Shown: positions 11,846 to 24,017, numbered from the stretch's first letter. The stretch: 64,000 nucleotides of DNA from Schistosoma haematobium (GCF_000699445.3 NC_067198.1:7040801-7104800), one strand, 5' to 3'. Numbers and translations are program-made. Notes: generated from the sequence alone by a model not told the origin.

Positions 11846-11935
11846 CTGGTTGGCCGGGATAAAGGAGGAAAGTTGGATATGGGGTTAGCAGTCCCTTTCA
11901 ATAAAAAGAACCTTGATAAAAAGCTCTAATAAAAA
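11846..11935 (+). repeat. 5'-UTR-like remnant of a non-LTR element
   Basis: GGCCGGGATAAAGGAGGAAAGTT and the following GGGGTTAGCAGTCCC resemble the stretch at 52615-52700 (GCCCGGATAGAGGAGGAGGG, then GGTCGGTAACCCC). I associate it with the 5' region of the schistosome element whose endonuclease start is at 60.7 kb, from memory only. Also duplicated near 23740-23830. Confidence 0.4.
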
Positions 11936-12121
11936 AACTATCTGTCTAATTTCGAACCAGTGACGTCAATATATTTCCTTTAGTTACTGATACTTTCCCA
12001 CACAATACAGCCGTGTGGAAATTTGGGATATTTTTATAACTCAAAGGGCCGCCGATTAGAGGGCAGTGACTTATCGATCAGATCGAGGGATTCAGAATCT
12101 CGCTAGGCTATTCTGGTCCGT

Positions 12122-12478
12122 TGTCCCCGACTCAGCTAACGCGATTAAGAAGTCTTGGTAAGGCATAGAAAGTTTATTCTACAGGCAACCAGCACATACC
12201 AGGTCAGGTCAATCAGGCACACAAATCAAGCGTATTTATACAAGTATTTATAACCGATATTGTCATGGTAAAATGTTTTTAAACACTAATCAATAAGTTC
12301 ATCAATCGACAGCCATTCAAATATTTAATCGATAAGTTCGTCAATTGACTGTTATTTAATAATTTACTCGATAAGTTCATCAATGACTGCCATTCAGATA
12401 TTTAAACATTTATTCGATAAGTTAATCGATATGATAAAATTACAAAATATGGGTTTTGGGGATCTATCGTCCCCAACA
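12122..12478. mobile_element. Probable solo LTR
   Basis: 357 bp starting TGTCCCCGAC and ending GTCCCCAACA, with no internal retroelement sequence beside it. On the minus strand it carries an AATAAA-type signal (GTAGAATAAAC) near one end. The middle holds about four imperfect ~38-bp units, each with a TCGATAAGTTCRTCAAT-like core. No clear target-site duplication, so the exact ends and orientation are uncertain. Confidence 0.5.
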
Positions 12479-12671
12479 GATATACAGAAAAAGTTGTGAT
12501 CTGTGTATTATTCACCTGTTTCATGTCGTACATTCTCTTTAACTTGGTTTTGTAACGAGTATAAGTTATTTCTTAAAATATTAGACAGTCAAAGCCAAAT
12601 ATTCTGGCACAATTATTACACATTATTGACAATATACAAAAGTGTTTGAGGATCCTTAAGAAAAATATGAT

Positions 12672-13378
12672 CAGATGTGAAAGCGCGGATCGGTAAAGCA
12701 AGAGCAGCATATTTACAACTGAAGAACATTTGGAACTCAAAGCAACTGTCAACCAACACCAAGGTCAGGATTTTCAATACAAATGTCGAGACAGTTCTCT
12801 TGTATGTGGCGGAAACCTGGAGAACTACGAAAGCCATCATCCAGAAAATACAGGTGTTTATTAACAGTTGTCTACTTAAAATACATCATATCCGTTGGCC
12901 GGACACTATTAGCAACAACGTACTGTGGGAGAGAACAAACCAGATCCCAGCGGAGGAAGAAATCAGGAAGAAGCGCTGGAAGTGGATAGGACGCACATTG
13001 AGGAAGGCACCGAACTGCGTCACAAGACAAGCCCTCACATGGAATCCTGAAGGTCAAAGGAAAAGAGGAAGACCAAAGAACACATTACGCCGAGAAATGG
13101 AAATAGACATGAGAAAAACTGTAGTGGCTGTGCTTCGATAACTAATCACCCTCCAACCGTTATCGTATAATCTTCAACGATGTTTGAAATCAGAAGGCAA
13201 AAAGAAGCAGCTACTACAGATTACGCCGGGAAACGGAAATAAACATGAGAAAAATGAACAAGAATTGGATGGAATTAGAAAAGAAGGCCCAGCAGAGAGT
13301 GGGTTGAAGAATGCTGGTCAGCGGCCTATGCTCCATTGGGAGTAACAGGCGTAAGTATGTAAGTAAGTAAGTAAGTAA
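12672..13378 (+). mobile_element. RTE non-LTR fragment, 5'-truncated
   Basis: Begins abruptly at CAGATGTGAAAGCG and ends in a GTAA-repeat tail. Covers the C-terminal coding part and 3' UTR. It shares the 136-bp insertion with the copies at 6.5 and 24.6 kb but lacks the upstream RT palm. The contained frame 12677-13141 (154 codons) differs from the 24.6-kb copy by one Arg-to-Lys change. Confidence 0.85.
12677..13141 (+). pseudogene. RTE reverse transcriptase C-terminal remnant
   Basis: Same C-terminal domain as at 6549-7013, open for 154 codons only because the truncation happens to leave an ATG ([11 protein letters not shown]). No catalytic RT motifs are present, so it cannot encode an active enzyme. 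Confidence 0.75.
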
Positions 13379-14324
13379 CTCGACTTCAATTATTACACTA
13401 CGTAATCACTATAACCAACATTCTAATTCTAACTTGATTGACACTTTTTTTGAAATGTTATGTAGGGAGATATCAAGACTGGTTACTTGTATGTTTATGT
13501 GTGTATGTGAATGAATTGACTCTTCCGATAGATCTCTAATCAATAATCAAATGTTGCAAGTTACAATACTGATGAAATTTTTTTCAATGAAAAATATTTC
13601 TTGATTTAGAAGTTAATATTTCTACATACGTGGTTGCAACAAAATATCAAATGGTTATAGCAGTATAAAGCTAGTTATGAAATAAATACTTCTGTATGGA
13701 GACTGGATCAAGACCGAAAAAGTTTGTAAAGAGCTGTCAGTATGTATCTTTAAAGAATATAACGATACAATGAAACAACTATCCAGTGCTCACCAATTTC
13801 TGATAGTCTTCTAGTTTATTTCAGTCCATGATAGAAGCTATGGGGAAACGTAGCGGCTCCCAAAAGCTCAGTGGTAACAATCTATGTGCCTGTGAACTAC
13901 TTTCCTACGTAAGATAATTCAGTCAATACTGATATAAATGTATTTTCACCTTAAAGCATTTACTGAATACGTCTAAGTTATCATAAACGTTGAATTACTG
14001 TACTATAATTGGGAAATTATGTACTAGGATCAGTTTATTGGTACAATAACACTACTTCTATGAAGAGTGTCAACTGCACTAACCACGACGTCTTATAATC
14101 AAGCCCTACTGAATAAACTACATAGTCGATTGAGAATAATAATAATGTGATTATAGCTCGCATATTAGTAATACTTTTATATGGTTCAACAAACGTCTAT
14201 ATCGTCTAATGAACACTAGCCTGTCTAATAATGGTGCATGAAAACTCTAATAAGCCCCAAAAGGGCTCCAGACGGAGTTCCGACAAATGTATGCTTTCAT
14301 TTATTGTATCGAAATTAAACGTTG
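13379..14324. other. Unclassified AT-rich DNA
   Basis: The first 490 bp belong to the duplication; the rest is unique. No gene recognised. Confidence 0.45.
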
Positions 14325-14366
14325 ATATATATATGTATATATAAATATATATATATATATATTTAT

Positions 14367-14401
<35 letters not shown>

Positions 14402-14402
14402 A
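14325..14402. repeat. TA-rich microsatellite
   Basis: About 78 bp of TA repeat with TG and TTTA interruptions. Confidence 0.9.
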
Positions 14403-15220
14403 TCCGTCTCTACAAATGTCTAACATATGAAAACCAATGAATTTAAAAATGATTCAATATGTGATTCACAAATAACGCTTTGGTCTTACTGCTGAAAACT
14501 ATGTTGCACGAAACTAATCAAAAACCCACTCTCTTGATCGTACAGTTTTCCCACCATGATATTTCCAACTATCATCCAGTTACTCGCTCATACATTCGCC
14601 CGCTTGATCTTTCGAAATGAGACAAGAAGGCTTCTTTCGCTACTCATATCTATCAAAAAAACTTCGAAGCTAGATAATCCGATGAGAAGACCACATGAAC
14701 ACATGTTGTGAGCAATGAGTCAAATCACGCTCTGTTAGAAGAACATTACAATACGTATTAGGATGGAACCGATATTGTGAATTTGACGGTAAACCCCATC
14801 TATGACTCACCATCTTCACCGTGCACACGACAACCAGCAATCCAAGATGGAGGGTGACTAAACCACGAATATCCGTGTGCAGTAACAGGCTAGGATTCCC
14901 GATTACCAGCTCAATATTAGGTCCCAACCACTTGTGTTAGTCTTTGCTCACAATGCAACTATAAACTACACGGCCTCCGGTGGCAGCCCACGCTCGAAAC
15001 CATCCGTACCAGTATCGATTCGGTCCCTCACATGCGCACTAACACAACAAACCACAAACTCTGTCCCCACTACACATAGCTCACAAGGTGTCACGACATA
15101 AACCACCATATCAGCCGGAAAAACTAAGTACACTAAGTACAAGGCAATTCCGGACAGAAAACCTCTCATCGAATCCCTACTTACATTTAGAGAAAAATTA
15201 AAACAAAATCAGAAATTGGT
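14403..15220. other. GC-richer unclassified stretch downstream of H2B
   Basis: From about 14650 to 15175 the base composition is clearly less AT-rich than around it, and two modest minus-strand frames run through it (14670-14927, 14966-15169), neither resembling a known protein. It could be part of an unrecognised mobile element. No other histone gene was found here. Confidence 0.35.
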
Positions 15221-15236
15221 GGCCCTAAACAGGGCC
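15221..15236 (-). terminator. Histone mRNA 3' stem-loop
   Basis: On the minus strand GGCCCT-GTTT-AGGGCC forms a 6-bp stem with a 4-base loop, followed by ACCAA. This matches the histone pre-mRNA stem-loop bound by SLBP and lies 37 bp past the H2B stop codon. It marks the gene as a replication-dependent, non-polyadenylated histone gene. Confidence 0.93.
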
Positions 15237-15273
15237 GTGGAAGCGTTCTCTACACAAAAGCTCTCGAAACAAT

Positions 15274-15642
15274 TTATTTAGAACCACTGTACTTCGTCAC
15301 TGCCTTCGTGCCTTCAGATACAGCGTGTTTTGCCAGTTCACCTGGCAACAACAGTCGGACTGCTGTCTGCACTTCCCGGCTCGAAATTGTCGACTTCTTG
15401 TTGTAGTGAGAGAGTCGGCTGGCTTCTGCGGCAATACGCTCAAATATATCGTTCACAAACGAGTTCATGATCGACATTGCCTTCGACGAGATACCGGTGT
15501 CAGGATGAACTTGACGAAGAACCTTGTAGATGTAAATAGCATAACTCTCTTTCCTCCTCCTCTTCTTCTTCTTATCAACCTTCGGCAGCTTAACCTTCGA
15601 CGCTTTCTTCGCAGCCTTACCAGACACAACTTTAGGAGGCAT
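15274..15642 (-). CDS. H2B: Histone H2B
   Basis: 122 codons, intronless. H2B pairs with H2A in the nucleosome core. The protein begins [16 protein letters not shown] with a lysine-rich tail, then the very conserved [39 protein letters not shown] and [19 protein letters not shown] segments of the histone fold and C-terminal helix, and ends TKYSGSK. I chose the ATG at 15642 because it gives the usual H2B N-terminus; an upstream in-frame ATG at 15675 would add 11 atypical residues. A TATA box at 15688-15695, CCAAT boxes and the 3' stem-loop frame it. No H2A, H3, H4 or H1 copy was seen in the window, so it is an isolated copy between two duplicated transposon blocks. All conserved positions look intact, so it is probably functional. 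Confidence 0.96.
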   Translation of the reverse strand: MPPKVVSGKAAKKASKVKLPKVDKKKKRRRKESYAIYIYKVLRQVHPDTGISSKAMSIMNSFVNDIFERIAAEASRLSHYNKKSTISSREVQTAVRLLLPGELAKHAVSEGTKAVTKYSGSK

Positions 15643-15687
15643 CACTTTGTAGACGAACGCGTACGATCTCACCAATCTCCATCTTCT

Positions 15688-15695
15688 TATTTATA
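15688..15695 (-). promoter_or_regulatory. H2B TATA box
   Basis: TATAAATA on the minus strand, 45 bp before the chosen ATG. This places transcription start around 15660 and supports the downstream methionine, giving a leader of about 20 nt. Confidence 0.7.
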
Positions 15696-15758
15696 TTATA
15701 TCGCTTTGTAATTCTGTCTCTCATAGGTTATGACTTTGTCAAAGTTTACCGAACGGTG

Positions 15759-15926
15759 ATTGGCTGACTCTATCAAGGTTATATATCGACCTTGTACAAT
15801 GCATATGATCCTCATCCCTTCCAACTTGACCTATAAGAAATCGACGTTGTTTTATGTGATTTCGGGGTCGTAATCTTACGCTAATTGGTCTATCTTCTCT
15901 CCCCTCTTAAAACACTTAGTTATTGG
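15759..15926 (-). promoter_or_regulatory. CCAAT boxes upstream of H2B
   Basis: Three minus-strand CCAAT pentamers lie at 15759-15763, 15884-15888 and 15922-15926, two of them inside GACCAAT. Repeated CCAAT motifs are common in histone promoters, often divergent H2A/H2B ones, but no divergent H2A frame follows on the plus strand. Confidence 0.55.
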
Positions 15927-15930
15927 TCCA

Positions 15931-17125
15931 TAACGGATATGGTGTATTTCGGCGAGTTTTTTATTCAGGTGGAAATTCATGCGCCGCAGCGTTGAGCTCG
16001 TTAATACCCGTAAATTATGAAACTACTAAGATGTACGATTATTTGCTTCCAGAAGTATCTTCACTGATCCTAATTCCATTCCAGAAAAAGAGTTTTAAAG
16101 GTAATCAGCTATATTTTAAAAAATAAGTATCCATATGGACACAGTTAAGTTCCATCCAATCTAATCAACTGGATACGATCCAGTGTTTGACTGACTCGAA
16201 TACTTCCTATTCTGAAACAATTTATCGATGCAGTCATGTAATTAGTACATCAAGATTATCAGACCTTAGATATAGTTCCGGTCACGCAACTGTAAGACAT
16301 ACAACTTCCCACTTCAATTAAGTGTGGATTCGCTCCACAATTTCCTATATAGGATTTGCGGAACAAATAAGTCTGATCCATTTTACACTAATAATATAAT
16401 TATTTAAGTAATGACTAGCTTAAACTGTTGGTTATTTATCAGAATTTGTCGTCTGAAATGAGTTTTTTGCTTCGTCTCAACCGGCTAATGAAATTTTACA
16501 TATTTCAAGATCTTTTCGGCTTGTCTCGTGAATACATCGACATTTCCACAAAATTGTCCTTGAAATGGAGTTTTCCTAAAAAATCCTTCATAGGTACATA
16601 CATTTGCCAAAAACTCCCCTCAAAGAAATTTACCTTGAACCGGATTTATTGGTCATACGACAACTTAATTACCCCATCTCGTTAATGAAGATGTTTACAT
16701 CCAATTACTGTTGTAAGCATTATTATAACCTAGTGTTGCTAATGTTGCTCGAATGGTTTAATCCAAATGCGAAAAGAGCATGTACTGTTCAAATTGGTTA
16801 ATCGGAGTAGCTAGACTTCTTGACTTGGTGCTAATCAGGACATTACAAAATACGTTTATGAGAAACCAACTTGGTGTACATGTATGAACTTGTTTTCTGA
16901 CCTGAAACTAAAATTGTCTCTTCAATGAGTAACTTTACTTCGAGTTTCGGTCTGCAATTTATTATATCGTCGTGGTAATGTACTTTTCCTTAGGCAACTA
17001 ATCAGAAAGTATTTCCTAAAATTCTACAGGCCAAATTTCGGTCGTTTGTGTCTATCGATTCACACTTCACCTCGGGTTAGCCCAAGCTAAATCTCTACTG
17101 GACTTTGCACTAATTAATTATCAAA
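15931..17125. other. Unclassified AT-rich DNA
   Basis: No gene supported. Plus-strand frames at 15923-16126 and 16428-16685 look non-coding. Confidence 0.45.
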
Positions 17126-17328
17126 GTGACTTTTAAAAATGACTTCTGAAACATAAGTTATCAATCATTCATCACAATTATATTTGTATCCTAAAAACTA
17201 AAGTCAGCACTGACTTTCCAGTATGTTCATTTCATTTAAGTAAGGTATGGATGTCCTCACTAATTCCATGAAGCCAGTGTTATCATCTTTCACCTTTCAG
17301 TGGGAATACGGTCGATGATCGACTATAC
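17126..17328 (+). repeat. Dispersed repeat R2, copy b
   Basis: Matches 2945-3147 over its full 203 bp with about three substitutions and identical ends. Confidence 0.85.
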
Positions 17329-17832
17329 GAAAACAAGTAAGTAAATCTGCAGTACGATATTATACAATTGTCCGTTCCTAAAGTTACTGTCAATAAATAA
17401 TGTAACGCCTTCAGTACTTTTGTTTTGTTGCACTAGACTGTTCAAGCTTGCTCAATCGCTATATTGGCTTAAATAGTTGTTCCTTTAGGTCTCACCAGTT
17501 CAATTGGGGAACGGTGAGAATAGAAACAAACTCATGGTTCGTAAGAAGCTTTGTGTTACAGGCTGCATCGATGTATGGAGGTAGTTAAGCGTTTCCTTCG
17601 GGCAGGTCACCGAATAGCACATCGCTTCGTAGTGTTGACGGTCAGTAACTGACATCCACTTCCCTAGTTCTCAAAACGCCAGAGATCCTCTTGTTCATGA
17701 TCGAATCCGTTCGTCACTTTTGAATAGTTCTGATTATTTTATACTCTCATTGTGTTATTCAAATTTTCCAAAGGGAGTGATTGTAACATCATTTTTACCT
17801 GACGTTACGAAAACCAATAGCCTATCTTTATG

Positions 17833-18109
17833 ACTTCAGTAACTGGATGTATTTTAAGCTTTTGATTACCATTCATTTATTCAGTCAGTCATTGTCAACA
17901 TGGGATTCAGTGTGATTGTGCATCGGTTCAAGTTGTTTCTCTACACGTCAGTAAATCAAGAGGGCATTAATGATGTAAGAAAAACAGAATGTGAGATATT
18001 ATCGAAATCAATGGTAATCTAAACATGATAGATACAGTTCATCAAAATGGAACAAGTAAAGTCGAGGAGTGTAAAGTAGAAAATGATATTCAGTTTCATG
18101 ATTTATGAG
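17833..18109 (-). repeat. Dispersed repeat R1, copy b
   Basis: Reverse-complement match to 848-1124. The 20-bp motif CGTTACGAAAACCAATAGCC lies just left of it (about 17806) and again at 18545. Confidence 0.75.
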
Positions 18110-19917
18110 AAGGTTGAGAATCAGTAGAACACCAACAAGACTGATCTTTCACGTAATCCCGTTTATTGGCTATGTGTTCGTCACGGATGTTTTACTATTT
18201 TGGCAGTCCGTATTAACCTCGTGAAGCATATATTGGGTGTTGAGTCATATTACCGTTAGTGGTTCTTACTACCTCTCACACTGTTATTCCTTTCGAAGGT
18301 TTCATAATGGGGTTTGGCAACTTAAACCGGTGAACAATGTTGATAATTACGTTGCATCTTATTGGCTGACTTCTGTTGTATTAGCCACTGACTAGTTATT
18401 TTCCAGAATTCCTACATCATTTGTATTCCCTTTAAGGGTTTATATCCAAAAATAACTCAATCCTCTTTTCCTAAATGTAGTTGGGATATTCGCACATGTC
18501 GAGTAATGCAAAGCACGTAGTCACGTAATATTGTTTCTGCCTCACGTTACGAAAACCAATAGCCTTCCTTGTATTATCGTTGTGACTTCACTCGTCACTG
18601 GACCGTATTACAAGTGGTAGGATTGTTCGATAACCTCAGTTTATTTTTGGAGCAGCACAGAATAAATAGGAAGAAAAGTACAACCCTAACTAATTTGCAC
18701 TGGTAGGTACTCAGAGAGATCTGTATTTTGCTATAAAAAAGAGTCATCTACGTTATCCAAGATGAGGGTTTTTCGCGAACATTGTTCAGTTCGTCGGAAT
18801 CCAGATTTATCAGTTCTGAAAGAATAAGCTTGGTAACGTTTGTTAGGCATGGCGGTAGTTAACCTCACTAGACTGCATGTCATGTTTAGTTTTCATAAGT
18901 TGTAGGATTTTATTATGGAACGAACGTCCCATTTAAGAGCTCCCGGTAGAAAAAGGAACATTTACGTTATCCAAGATAGGGATTTCTTCAAAATATAGTC
19001 GGGATGTTGCAGTCTAGTTATCGTTCAATTCTGTCCTTCTGAGTTTTCTTTGTAGATGACTGTCCACTTGGTATGAGATTTCAGGTGCTCCGTCTTCATA
19101 ATCATCTCGTATCTGTCAGACTTCTAGAAGTTGCTAGTGGATCAGTAACCATCCGAAAGATTAGTTGTGCGGTTCGAACATATTAGATCGGCAAGATAGA
19201 ATGAATAAACTCTGAATTAGTATCAATTTTCTAAGGAAAACATGTACAGTTTGGTGCTGTTACAGTGCAAATTCAGAAGCGCACTCATATGACCGAGTAG
19301 CTAATTTGTGTTGAATAACACGATATCAAAGATTTTCAGTTTTCCGACCAATGTTATTCAGTCCGATGGTGTGGTGTTTAAACAGTTTACTCTATTTTGT
19401 AATATCCCATGTATGATTTTTAATCCCACCCGGGGTTAAGAGTAATGGCTACTATCGTTCAGTTTTCATAACTACCGGTTTAAGATGGTGTCGTAGCTGA
19501 CAGGATGGTAACAGATTGATCGGCTAAAATGTTACACTTTCTATTAAAGTTAGGATATACCGTGTTTTTTCTCACTAAAATAATTTCAGTATAGTGAAAT
19601 ATTGGTTTGTATCAATTATACTAACTCACACTTAGTTTTTCAGTTGCCATTCGTACATGCCACATTTTTGGATGTAGATAGCTAGAAAGTAGAGAAATAA
19701 ACATTGCATCAACTTTATTAAACTACATATGACATTTTTACTATATTACAGAATAATGTCAATTAATAAACGGTACATAATTTAAACAAACGATCAATGT
19801 TGGATATTGTCTGTTCAACGCAAACAATTTGATTTACAAAATATGGAGTACTTCAAATCGGTCCTCGTTAAGATACTCTTTATGAGGCAATATACCTAAT
19901 TCATCACTTTAAATCTC
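18110..19917. other. Unclassified DNA before duplication copy 2
   Basis: No gene supported. The motif ACGTTATCCAAGAT recurs at about 18750 and 18965, suggesting an old local duplication or unrecognised element. Confidence 0.4.
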
Positions 19918-20017
19918 TCAACATATTTTCTTCAGATTTGCAAGGAATTTCATCAGAAATATGTGAATCATTAGGAAAAACCATATCTGGTACAATAACA
20001 TGAGAATTCTGACAAAT

Positions 20018-20711
20018 TTATTGATTAGAAACCGTTGTCTCACAAGGATTCTGAGTTTCATTTAACTCTGAACTGCTATATGACTCTACACTGTCTATTG
20101 CAATCGTTGATGAAGATAAATCATCATTATAAATACTCGACTTGGTAGAATCAGAATTAAAAGACTTAATATTAGTTGCAATAAGATGAACATTAGTATT
20201 ACAGACTGACTGAATATGTCCAATATCACCACATTTAAAGCACATAGAATTACGAAATTTACATGAATTAAAAGAGTGGAACCTGCCACAGGACAAACCC
20301 TGATCAAACTTGTGCCCATCTTCGTGAAATGCATTGCAACTCCTCAATGAATTATATGCATAGCCTTGAGTATGCACTGGATTGGGATGACGTAATGTGG
20401 TGGAATTTTTATATCCTCATGAATTATTTTCCGAAATATTCCTCCTTTACGACATTCGGAATTTGTATAGTGAACATAGTCTAGCAGTAGATCCTTGAGA
20501 ATTGTATAAGAAAGCGAAATGGGCTTTTCCGGTAAAGCCAGAGATTTTAATAAGCTATATGCTTTTTTCCGATGCATGTGAAGAAATGTGCTACAATATT
20601 AACATCCTCATCATCTTTCTTGGTCATAGACCAAATTTCGAACTTTCCAGATTAATCCTCAAAAGCTTCAGAGGTTGAATGAATATCCAACTGTTCCATC
20701 ACAGGCTCCAT
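20018..20711 (-). pseudogene. gag: Duplicated gag remnant with two extra frameshifts
   Basis: Same gag as at 8101-8796, from ATG 20711 to TAA 20018. Besides the shared early TAA it has two single-T losses in homopolymers (about 20409 and 20566), which split it into frames 20344-20577 and 20018-20377. The zinc knuckle is unchanged. Both losses are of the kind long-read assemblies produce. Confidence 0.75.
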
Positions 20712-20722
20712 CGCGACGCCAA

Positions 20723-20888
20723 TGTAGTATTTATAAGTATTTGGATTATAGTATGAGCTAAGAATCCCAGAAATAACGTAATCGTATTAAGAAGTAATAA
20801 ATAAGCTCGAACGAATGTTCTGTATTTGGAATTCGAAATCAAGCATTCAACAATTACAAAGAAATCATCAGTTCATTCAAACACCACA
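20723..20888 (-). repeat. 5' LTR of gag-only element, duplicated copy
   Basis: Counterpart of 8808-8973, followed at 20889 by the same RTE tail remnant. Confidence 0.8.
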
Positions 20889-22337
20889 GCTGCATTAGGA
20901 GTAACAGGCGTAAGTAAATAAGTAATGTAGGAATGTCGATAAGCTGTGAATATGAAAAAAAGTTTATTACTGTATATTCTATGATGTTTCCTGTCTAGTA
21001 AACGAATATGATCATCACAACACGAACCATATTAAACGATGAGAGCATGACAACCGATTGTGAGTAGTTAAGTCGAGTTCAGTACATGCACACATGCGAC
21101 GGATCCATTAAACTAGCCATGTATACCAATATTTATGGTCAATTAGTTTGTAGTATCGAGCATGCTGTTATTTATTTAGTGAGTGCTGTATTTGTTATTT
21201 TAGCATATTTCATTTCAGGCCATGTTTTTTTCCAGGATTTTCGATTGTGCTAGTTTGACGAGTTCTCAGCAAACAGAGGTGGATAAATACAGATCCCTAA
21301 TAAAAGTTATGCTCTCATAGTGGCACTCGTTCATCAGATGAACGGAAATGCATACACTTTTTGAGAATTGAGAAACAAATGGTTAACCTAACACATTTTT
21401 AGGTAAATAGCTGACGTGAAAATGACCATTAGCATACATGGAAATAAGTATTCTATTATTAGTCTCGTCGTGATGAAATGAGGCGGCTCTAATTAGTCAT
21501 TAGCCTATTTTTGGTCTAGTAAATGATTCCATTTTTTTCTTGAACTGTCACCAAATCCATTGTTCCCATTGTACTATTTTGTCACATATACACGTATGGC
21601 TAAATTCCCAGGTCATGACCTTTTAACCAAAATAAATAATGGACTGAATTTGTATGGTTAATAGGTTTGTCCACGCTCAAAATCAAAGTAATAGAAACAA
21701 AGCCACACTGTTAGTTGATGGACAGACAAACAGGTATCGAGATGTATGGTTTTTCAATACTGACCTTATCGATCAGCTTAGTCATATTTTGTCTCAGTTT
21801 GCAGGTCTATTCATCCTTGCTCAATCTTAGTGAAAAAAATATTTTGGAAATCATTCACTAAGCAGCTAAGCCTAGCGACAGCAAACGATGCATCTTCAGT
21901 TTAAAGTGCTTTAACGAAAAGGGGATGATAGCTTTGACATCGGACTAGTAACATTTGGGAATTACTGTAAATATATATATATTCACCTTCATGATGCGAC
22001 CACTTATTCATGTCATAAAATAATTGGATCATTTGTTACTCATCTACTTATATTATGATGGAATGAGTATAACTATGTCGTGAATTGATTGGAGTTGGAA
22101 ACATGAAGAGTTGCATCTCAACAAAGTAGACTAAGAGTTACAGAGATATATTCCAACCTGGTTTTACAAGAATGGGAGGAAAGTAATTAGGAATTCTGCT
22201 CTTAAACATTTGTGTAACTGTGACCGCTCGACTAGCTTACATGTTGATTTGAAGTATATACACGGTTACTTACAACATAAGATGAGACAGATACCGATCT
22301 TTTCATACGAGAACATGTTCTGTACTTGCAATTAACC

Positions 22338-22371
<34 letters not shown>
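22338..22371. repeat. TTA microsatellite, duplicated copy
   Basis: 34 bp, shorter than its counterpart at 10422-10473. Confidence 0.9.
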
Positions 22372-24017
22372 GATGCATTTCAAACTAGGTCGGCTAACTG
22401 TATACCTGCCCCCCGGTATAGTACTGGTTATGGAAGTACGTGTAATAAAATTCACCGATCAGTAAAAACCCCCAAACTAAAGTAAAATTCCTTTTCGCTT
22501 TAAAAATACATAGAGCTTCAGAGAGTATTGGGTACTGTATGATTGATTATTTGTCAACTAGTCGTCAGTGGACTTTTTAATACCTGAACTTTTTGAATAG
22601 ATTATCTAATCTGTAGTCTTAACTGAGCCACATCATGGATATCGATACAAAAATGTAGAACAATATATTTTATAGTATTCTGTCCTAGCCGTCGTGAAAC
22701 AGGTGAAATTTAAGTAAATACAGATGCAACTGTCCTCGGAAATTTCACTCAGCGTTTCAGTGTCCCATCCAGCATTATTCTGAATTCGTTTGTTTAACTA
22801 CTTAGAAACTAAAAGTAGACTTTTATTTTTAACATCCAAACCCGAGTGGATGTGGTCAACCACACTGTAGTACAGTTGTAAATAATGAGATGAAACGATT
22901 ATATAAGTGGGTGGCACTATAAATTATGGACGACCTTTAAGGGACGCTAAGGTGGCCTTGAGAATGTCTACCTACTTACTAGAGCTAAATAAGTTATAAA
23001 CCTGTATGAAGAATAAGGATTAAGATTTACAGTTGATGGTTAGGGTTAGGAATTAGATTTAGAGTTTTCATCGCGAACTGATATAAACTAAAATGCCGAA
23101 ATGCTCTTTAACCAAATGGATGAGTGAATTTCGCAACAAAGACCTGATATCTTAAATCTGACTGGTTCGTCCACAAATCATAGTCTCGCTATTTTATTTA
23201 CCAAACTTGAATACATAGTCTCAATATTTTGTTTTTATTGAACTTTATATCGAGCACAAAGAACAATGTGAATTAGTTTAGTTTATCTGGAAAATAATTA
23301 ATAAAGAACGAGGAATAGTGAACAACTGTCTTATTACCAGCCTGGGTTTTCTCATGAGTGTACGCCAATAACTTCAATATAGACGATACTTAGAACCTTC
23401 AAGTATTACAGTGACTATATTACTTTTTGAGCATCTTTCCTTGCGGTAAGTGAGCCAATAAAAATGTTTTGATGTATGAATGAAGCATATTGACAGACAT
23501 GGTGTTAAATACTTTTTTTTAAACTTTCAATCTTCATATCTTGAACTAATATGTCTGTTAGTGATCCTACTTTTTATTAATCAGTAGTTTGTTGACATTA
23601 TTATTGTGATAGGTGGTGTAGATTTGTTGTGGTGATGTACTTATCCCTATTTGTACTCATATTTGGACATTTTTATTTCAAATTTTCTAATATTGACAGA
23701 TTTTATTTTTTACTTTGTACCCTCTTGAATTCTGATTTATTCTGGTTGGCCGGGATAAAGGAGGAAAGTTGGATATGGGGTTAGCAGTCCCTTTCAATAA
23801 AAAGAACCTTGATAAAAAGCTCTAATAAAAAAACTATCTGTCTAATTTCGAACCAGTGACGTCAATATATTTCCTTTAGTTACTGATACTTTCCCACACA
23901 ATACAGCCGTGTGGAAATTTGGGATATTTTTATAACTCAAAGGGCCGCCGATTAGAGGGCAGTGACTTATCGATCAGATCGAGGGATTCAGAATCTCGCT
24001 AGGCTATTCTGGTCCGT

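Larger units (their letters stand above)
8001..13868 (+). repeat. Segmental duplication, copy 1 (5.87 kb)
   Basis: Every base from 8001 to 13868 has a counterpart at 19918-25762 in the same orientation. The left edge lies inside the LTR element and the right edge just after CTCCCAAAAGCT. Differences seen are mostly homopolymer or microsatellite length changes (T6/T5 near 8493, T7/T6 near 8648, C8/C4 near 10510, 52 vs 34 bp of TTA repeat, a GG loss near 13470). I noticed one clear substitution, at about 13062. Confidence 0.97.

Noticed and set aside
15325..15711. 128-codon plus-strand frame
   Set aside because: Antisense shadow of the H2B gene.
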